Source of the DNA: Alphaproteobacteria bacterium
GTDB lineage: Bacteria; Pseudomonadota; Alphaproteobacteria; Micavibrionales; Micavibrionaceae
Direction of reading: 5' to 3'
Length of the DNA: 6,633 nucleotides
NCBI GenBank assembly: GCA_030432775.1
Contig: JAUILO010000134.1
Span: 1-6,633, forward strand
The translations under genes and the position numbers were made by a program. The notes beneath the pieces are model-generated. The model did no database searches and was not told the DNA's origin. It was given only the letters and a program-made list of their open reading frames with translations. Positions 5,903 through 6,633 of the stretch are shown in pieces; the first letter of the stretch is position 1, and every line of letters begins with the position of its first letter.

Positions 5903-6631
5903 GATGTTGAGTATAGGTAAAGGGTCTTCAATCAATATACTGTGCAGGATGTTGAAGTAATTTTCTATTGCTGTCTGTGTCGTTGTTTCATTACTGGTAT
6001 GATACATTAGTGTTGGAATTTGTATAGTCGCTCCGCTCCATAATCCCTTACTTCCTTGAACCAGTCGGCCAAGCTCTGTCGAACCAAGCTGGGCTATTGT
6101 TTTACCTTTACCAAGAAGCATTTCGTCTTTGAATTGATGGGGAATTTCTAGTTCATCGCAGCGCTCTTTTAATATTTGCGCAAGTTCAGTATTGAATATT
6201 TCGCTTTTGTCACGGTTACGCAATATAACAGGGCCTTGCTCTATAACATCTTCTTCAATATAAGGGCTGGTATCCAGCACGATTAGTGAGTTGCTATGCG
6301 CGCGCGATCCATACAGATATTGCGCAATATGGATCCAGCTTTTGCCGATTTCTTCTTCGCAGGTCAATAGGGCAGTGCCTTGATAGCCACTTTTAAACAG
6401 GGCGTGGACAAGTGCGAGCGATAAGACGTTGTCTATCTGGCCGCTGAGCTGCCCATCGTCAAATTGAGCCTGACGGGCATAGGCGAGCGGGATGTTTTGT
6501 TCAAGGCGTTTAAAACCTTCAATGTAAAACATTGCATCATCATTGCGGGCATTGGGATAACATGCCTGTATCATACCGTGTCCGAGTATTTCTCCGCTAT
6601 CGGGGTGATAGGCATATATTTCTTCGCCTTC
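5891..6631 (-). CDS. M42-like metallopeptidase, N-terminus off-window
   Basis: The frame is open to the right edge: 19 codons (EGEEIYAYHPDSGEILGHG) precede the first Met at 6574, so the start is off-window. 246 residues are visible of a family that usually has about 350. The protein resembles the M42 (glutamyl aminopeptidase/deblocking) branch of the di-zinc MH clan. Counting from the Met at 6574, GQIDNVLSLAL (46-56) matches the bridging Asp in the 'DDR.G' block, and CEEEIG (72-77) matches the catalytic and ligand Glu pair of 'QEEVG'. LIVLDTSPY (97-105) matches the third-ligand 'DvT' site. LGSTELGRLVQ to IPTLMYHTSNETT (163-198) matches the 'GTDAGAI...IPTRYIHSPVE' end with its last His ligand (His192). 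The first His would be in the missing part. It is the promoter-proximal visible gene of the rimB-rimK run. The actual substrate is unknown. An M20-type relative is the main alternative. Confidence 0.75.
   Translation of the reverse strand, partial: EGEEIYAYHPDSGEILGHGMIQACYPNARNDDAMFYIEGFKRLEQNIPLAYARQAQFDDGQLSGQIDNVLSLALVHALFKSGYQGTALLTCEEEIGKSWIHIAQYLYGSRAHSNSLIVLDTSPYIEEDVIEQGPVILRNRDKSEIFNTELAQILKERCDELEIPHQFKDEMLLGKGKTIAQLGSTELGRLVQGSKGLWSGATIQIPTLMYHTSNETTTQTAIENYFNILHSILIEDPLPILNIKSL
6306..6335. repeat. Nested inverted repeats inside the M42-like gene
   Basis: GATCCATA (6306-6313) and TATGGATC (6328-6335) form a perfect 8-base inverted repeat. Overlapping it is the perfect 14-base palindrome ATATTGCGCAATAT (6317-6330). 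The two can form alternative hairpins. They fall in coding sequence (IHIAQYLYGS region), and no other copy is present in the window. Confidence 0.4.
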
Positions 6632-6633
6632 AA

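Noticed and set aside
1..6633. tRNA, rRNA, CRISPR, transposon or phage features
   Set aside because: I found no cloverleaf, array, transposase, integrase or paired terminal repeats when reading both strands.

Overview
This AT-leaning window carries eight protein-coding genes, two of them cut by the window edges. It holds no RNA genes, insertion sequences, phage genes or CRISPR arrays. The proteins (NadD, a MurG/COG4671-like glycosyltransferase, GreB, RimK with RimB) point to a Gram-negative proteobacterium. Alphaproteobacteria is my best guess, from general protein character only, with no search behind it.

Left part, plus strand (1-2143): the 3' part of a divergent nadD (NAD biosynthesis), then about 200 bases with a plausible promoter and a possible 18-residue leader ORF, then a 434-residue predicted glycosyltransferase. 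The glycosyltransferase runs head-on into the next gene, and the two share the palindrome CTAG as both stop codons.

Middle part (2140-4472): a minus-strand gene for a 318-residue protein that looks like an anthrax-lethal-factor-type zincin (HExxH metallopeptidase) with one zinc-binding His replaced by Leu, so possibly a pseudo-enzyme. A 189-base divergent spacer separates it from greB (plus strand, GTG start), which converges after 15 bases on a minus-strand gene for a small, probably exported protein of unknown function. That protein has a clear signal peptide but no ordinary start codon in frame.

Right part, minus strand (4473-6633): a tight run of three genes, read right to left as an M42-like metallopeptidase (start off-window), rimB (retropepsin-like protease) and rimK (ribosomal protein S6 glutamate ligase). 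RimK adds glutamates to the C-terminus of S6 and RimB is its known protease partner. The extra metallopeptidase next to them suggests a writer/eraser module for glutamate tails, which is inference.

No gene-free stretch exceeds 300 bases. The longest are 633-838 and 3097-3285, both described below.
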